From: an uncultured Lentisphaeria bacterium
GTDB taxonomy: Bacteria > Verrucomicrobiota > Lentisphaeria > Victivallales > Victivallaceae
Length of the DNA stretch: 6,574 nucleotides
Direction of reading: 5' to 3'
Assembly (NCBI GenBank): GCA_903821255.1
Contig: CAIJKT010000913.1
Coordinates: 1 to 6,574, forward strand
Shown here one piece after another: positions 4,772-6,574 of this stretch (the stretch's first letter is position 1; every line of letters starts with the position of its first letter). The position numbers and the translations under genes are program-made. The notes beneath the pieces are model-generated. The model was given only the letters and a program-made list of their open reading frames with translations, did no database searches and had not been told where the DNA came from.

Positions 4772-6505
4772 ATGCAAGACTCCAGCACAGGAAGAATAGT
4801 CGGGGTCAACGGTAATATGCTGACCGTGGAATTCGACACAAACGTAACGCAAAACGAAGTCGCCTTTGCCAACATCGGCAACGAACGCCTGAAATGCGAA
4901 GTTATCCGGGTACGCGGCAATCGCGCCGATTTGCAGGTCTTTGAAAGCGCCGGCGGACTTAAGGTCGGCGACAAGGTTGATTTTACCAGCGAACTGCTCA
5001 GCGTTGAGCTGGGGCCAGGCCTGCTTACTAAAGTGTATGACGGGCTGCAGAATCCGCTTGACGAACTGGCGGAGAAAACCGGCTTTTTCTTAAAGCGCGG
5101 TTTTTATATGAAAGCGCTGGATTATGAAAAAGAGTGGCTGTTCACGCCGCTGGCCAAAGCCGGTGACCGGCTGCAAGCCGGTGACCATATCGGCTTTGTT
5201 CCGGAGGGGATTTTCAAGCATTATATCATGCTGCCTTTCGGACTGCATGGCGCATGGGAGCTCATCGAAGTAAAAGCCGCCGGTAATTACCGGATCGGCG
5301 ATACCGTCGCCAGAGTTAAAAATGAAAAAGGCGAAGAACGCGGCGTAACCATGGTTCAGAACTGGCCGGTAAAAATTCCGATAACCGCATATAAAGAGAA
5401 AATGCTGCCGTTAAATACGCTGATTACCCAGCAGCGGATTATTGATACATTCTTCCCCGTCGCGGTCGGCGGGACTTTCTGTACTCCCGGACCTTTCGGC
5501 GCAGGCAAAACCGTATTGCAGCATGCGCTCAGCCAGCATGCCCAGGCTGATGTAGTAATCATTGCCGCCTGCGGTGAGCGAGCTGGCGAAGTTGTCGAAA
5601 TTCTTCGCGAATTTCCGCATCTTGACGACCCTCGCACCGGACGCACGCTGATGGACCGTTCAATTATTATCTGTAATACCAGTTCGATGCCGGTTGCGGC
5701 CCGTGAAGCTTCCGTTTATACTGCCGTCACGCTGGCGGAATATTACCGTCAGATGGGACTTAACTGTCTCCTGCTGGCAGACTCTACCTCCCGCTGGGCG
5801 CAGGCGCTTCGTGAAATGTCCGGAAGACTTGAAGAAATCCCCGGTGAAGAAGCGTTCCCTGCTTATCTGGAATCGCTGATTGCCGGTTTCTACGAACGTG
5901 CCGGACTGGTCAAACTCAATGACGGAACCAACGGGTCCGTCACCATCGGCGGCGCCGTCAGCCCTGCCGGCGGCAACTTTGAAGAGCCGGTCACCCAGGC
6001 GACACTCAAGGTCGTCGGTGCTTTCCTCGGACTATCCCGCGAGCGTTCCGATGCGCGCCGCTTCCCGGCGATTCATCCGCTGGACAGCTGGAGCCATTAC
6101 CAGAGTATCGTTGATAAAACCGATATTGCCAAAGCCCGCATGATTCTGCGGCGCGGCAATGAAGTCAACCAGATGATGAAAGTGATCGGCGAAGAAGGCA
6201 CTCATATCGACGATTTTATGTTATACTTGAAGAGTGAATTTCTGGACTACGTTTACCTCCAGCAGAACACTTTCGATAAAATTGACGGCGCTACCGATGC
6301 GGATCGTCAGAAATATGTTTTTAACAAAGTTGTACTGGTTCTGAATGCCGATTTCGGTTTTAAAGACAAAGACCTTGCCCGCCGTTATTTTCTGGAACTC
6401 CGTCAGAACTTCCTTGACTGGAACTTTTCCGAAACCGGAAGCGACGAGTTTAAACAGCTTGAAAGCGCAATAGACGCAAAAGTTAAGGAGCACAGCAATG
6501 CGTAA
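4772..6505 (+). CDS. atpA: V-type ATP synthase/ATPase catalytic subunit A
   Basis: The nucleotide-hydrolysing or ATP-synthesising subunit of the cytoplasmic A3B3 head. It has 577 residues and looks complete. In order: an N-terminal beta-barrel (about 1-75, beginning STGRIVGVNGNMLTVEF); the A-subunit-specific non-homologous region (about 110-200); Walker A GPFGAGKT at 240-247 with K246; CGERAGE, with E269 the expected catalytic glutamate 23 residues after the lysine; Walker B LLLAD at 333-337; PGEEAFPAYL at 357-366; the alpha/beta signature PAIHPLDSWS; and a helical C-terminal domain. No intein interrupts the P-loop, unlike some archaeal and fungal A subunits. From memory, FCTPGPFGAGKTVLQH and ICNTSSMPVAARE match chlamydial AtpA. 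The Shine-Dalgarno site AGGAG (4756-4760) is 11 nt before the ATG, rather far. The last 8 bases overlap atpB. Whether the enzyme pumps H+ or Na+ cannot be told, because the membrane subunits lie outside. Confidence 0.98.
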   Translation: MQDSSTGRIVGVNGNMLTVEFDTNVTQNEVAFANIGNERLKCEVIRVRGNRADLQVFESAGGLKVGDKVDFTSELLSVELGPGLLTKVYDGLQNPLDELAEKTGFFLKRGFYMKALDYEKEWLFTPLAKAGDRLQAGDHIGFVPEGIFKHYIMLPFGLHGAWELIEVKAAGNYRIGDTVARVKNEKGEERGVTMVQNWPVKIPITAYKEKMLPLNTLITQQRIIDTFFPVAVGGTFCTPGPFGAGKTVLQHALSQHAQADVVIIAACGERAGEVVEILREFPHLDDPRTGRTLMDRSIIICNTSSMPVAAREASVYTAVTLAEYYRQMGLNCLLLADSTSRWAQALREMSGRLEEIPGEEAFPAYLESLIAGFYERAGLVKLNDGTNGSVTIGGAVSPAGGNFEEPVTQATLKVVGAFLGLSRERSDARRFPAIHPLDSWSHYQSIVDKTDIAKARMILRRGNEVNQMMKVIGEEGTHIDDFMLYLKSEFLDYVYLQQNTFDKIDGATDADRQKYVFNKVVLVLNADFGFKDKDLARRYFLELRQNFLDWNFSETGSDEFKQLESAIDAKVKEHSNA

Positions 6506-6574
6506 AGTATATCATCGCATTATCCAGATCGCAGGTAACGTTATCACCGTGGAGGCCGACAATGTCGCATATAA
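6498..6574 (+). CDS. atpB: V-type ATP synthase/ATPase subunit B, N-terminal fragment
   Basis: The non-catalytic partner of subunit A in the A3B3 head. Only the first 25 codons are in the window, reading MRKVYHRIIQIAGNVITVEA and onward. The pattern VY..I..I.GN.ITVEA is typical of the B-subunit N-terminal barrel. The ATG overlaps the end of atpA by 8 bases (ATG 6498-6500, atpA stop 6503-6505) and has a strong ribosome site, AAGGAG at 6485-6490, with a 7-nt gap. That implies coupled translation of the A and B subunits, which are needed in equal numbers. In related operons D, I and K genes follow; they are beyond the window. Confidence 0.93.
   Translation, partial: MRKVYHRIIQIAGNVITVEADNVAY

Noticed and set aside
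4603..4974. 123-codon minus-strand frame, and similar ones at 4176-4475, 5356-5646 and 6221-6493
   Set aside because: Antisense to the DUF2764 gene and atpA, with no motifs or ribosome sites of their own.
5489..5512. Intein at the P-loop of subunit A
   Set aside because: The GPFGAGKT codons run on directly into the normal A-subunit sequence, with no insertion.

Overview
The window reads as chromosomal DNA from a member of the PVC superphylum, most likely Lentisphaerota (Victivallales-like), with Verrucomicrobiota/Kiritimatiellota as alternatives. This is inferred from three things. There is a type III glutamine synthetase (GlnN) next to a bacterial V-type ATPase operon. The operon has the order E - DUF2764 - A - B, which I know from Chlamydiae and Bacteroidetes. 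The A subunit carries long stretches that match my recollection of chlamydial AtpA. No alignment was run, so the assignment is provisional. No mobile element, CRISPR array, tRNA or rRNA was seen. Layout: (1) Positions 1-2138, minus strand: glnN, open from its start codon to the window edge and lacking only its last few codons. It is absent from simple ORF lists because its stop lies outside the window. (2) Positions 2139-2785: a 647-bp AT-rich divergent intergenic region. It holds the control region of glnN: an exact consensus sigma-54 (-24/-12) element, a possible sigma-70 promoter, and three evenly shaped palindromes about 120-180 bp upstream of the predicted start, where an enhancer-binding activator would sit. 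Its right part holds a short hairpin and a possibly degraded coding remnant. (3) Positions 2786-3340, plus strand: a small DUF2062 membrane protein of unknown function. (4) Positions 3341-3524: an AT-rich spacer with a plausible promoter for the ATPase operon. (5) Positions 3525-6574, plus strand: the V-type ATPase operon, atpE (peripheral stalk E), a DUF2764 protein, atpA (catalytic A subunit, complete) and the first 25 codons of atpB. How the genes work together: the four right-hand genes are one tightly packed transcription unit for a rotary ATPase. E belongs to the stator and A/B form the catalytic head. DUF2764 occupies the position where other bacterial V-ATPase operons carry the central-stalk genes C and F. 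GlnN is a separate unit for ammonium assimilation and appears to be nitrogen-regulated through sigma-54. Nothing suggests a functional link between the two units. The most noteworthy material is the glnN control region and the role of DUF2764. The window holds no obviously new multi-gene system.
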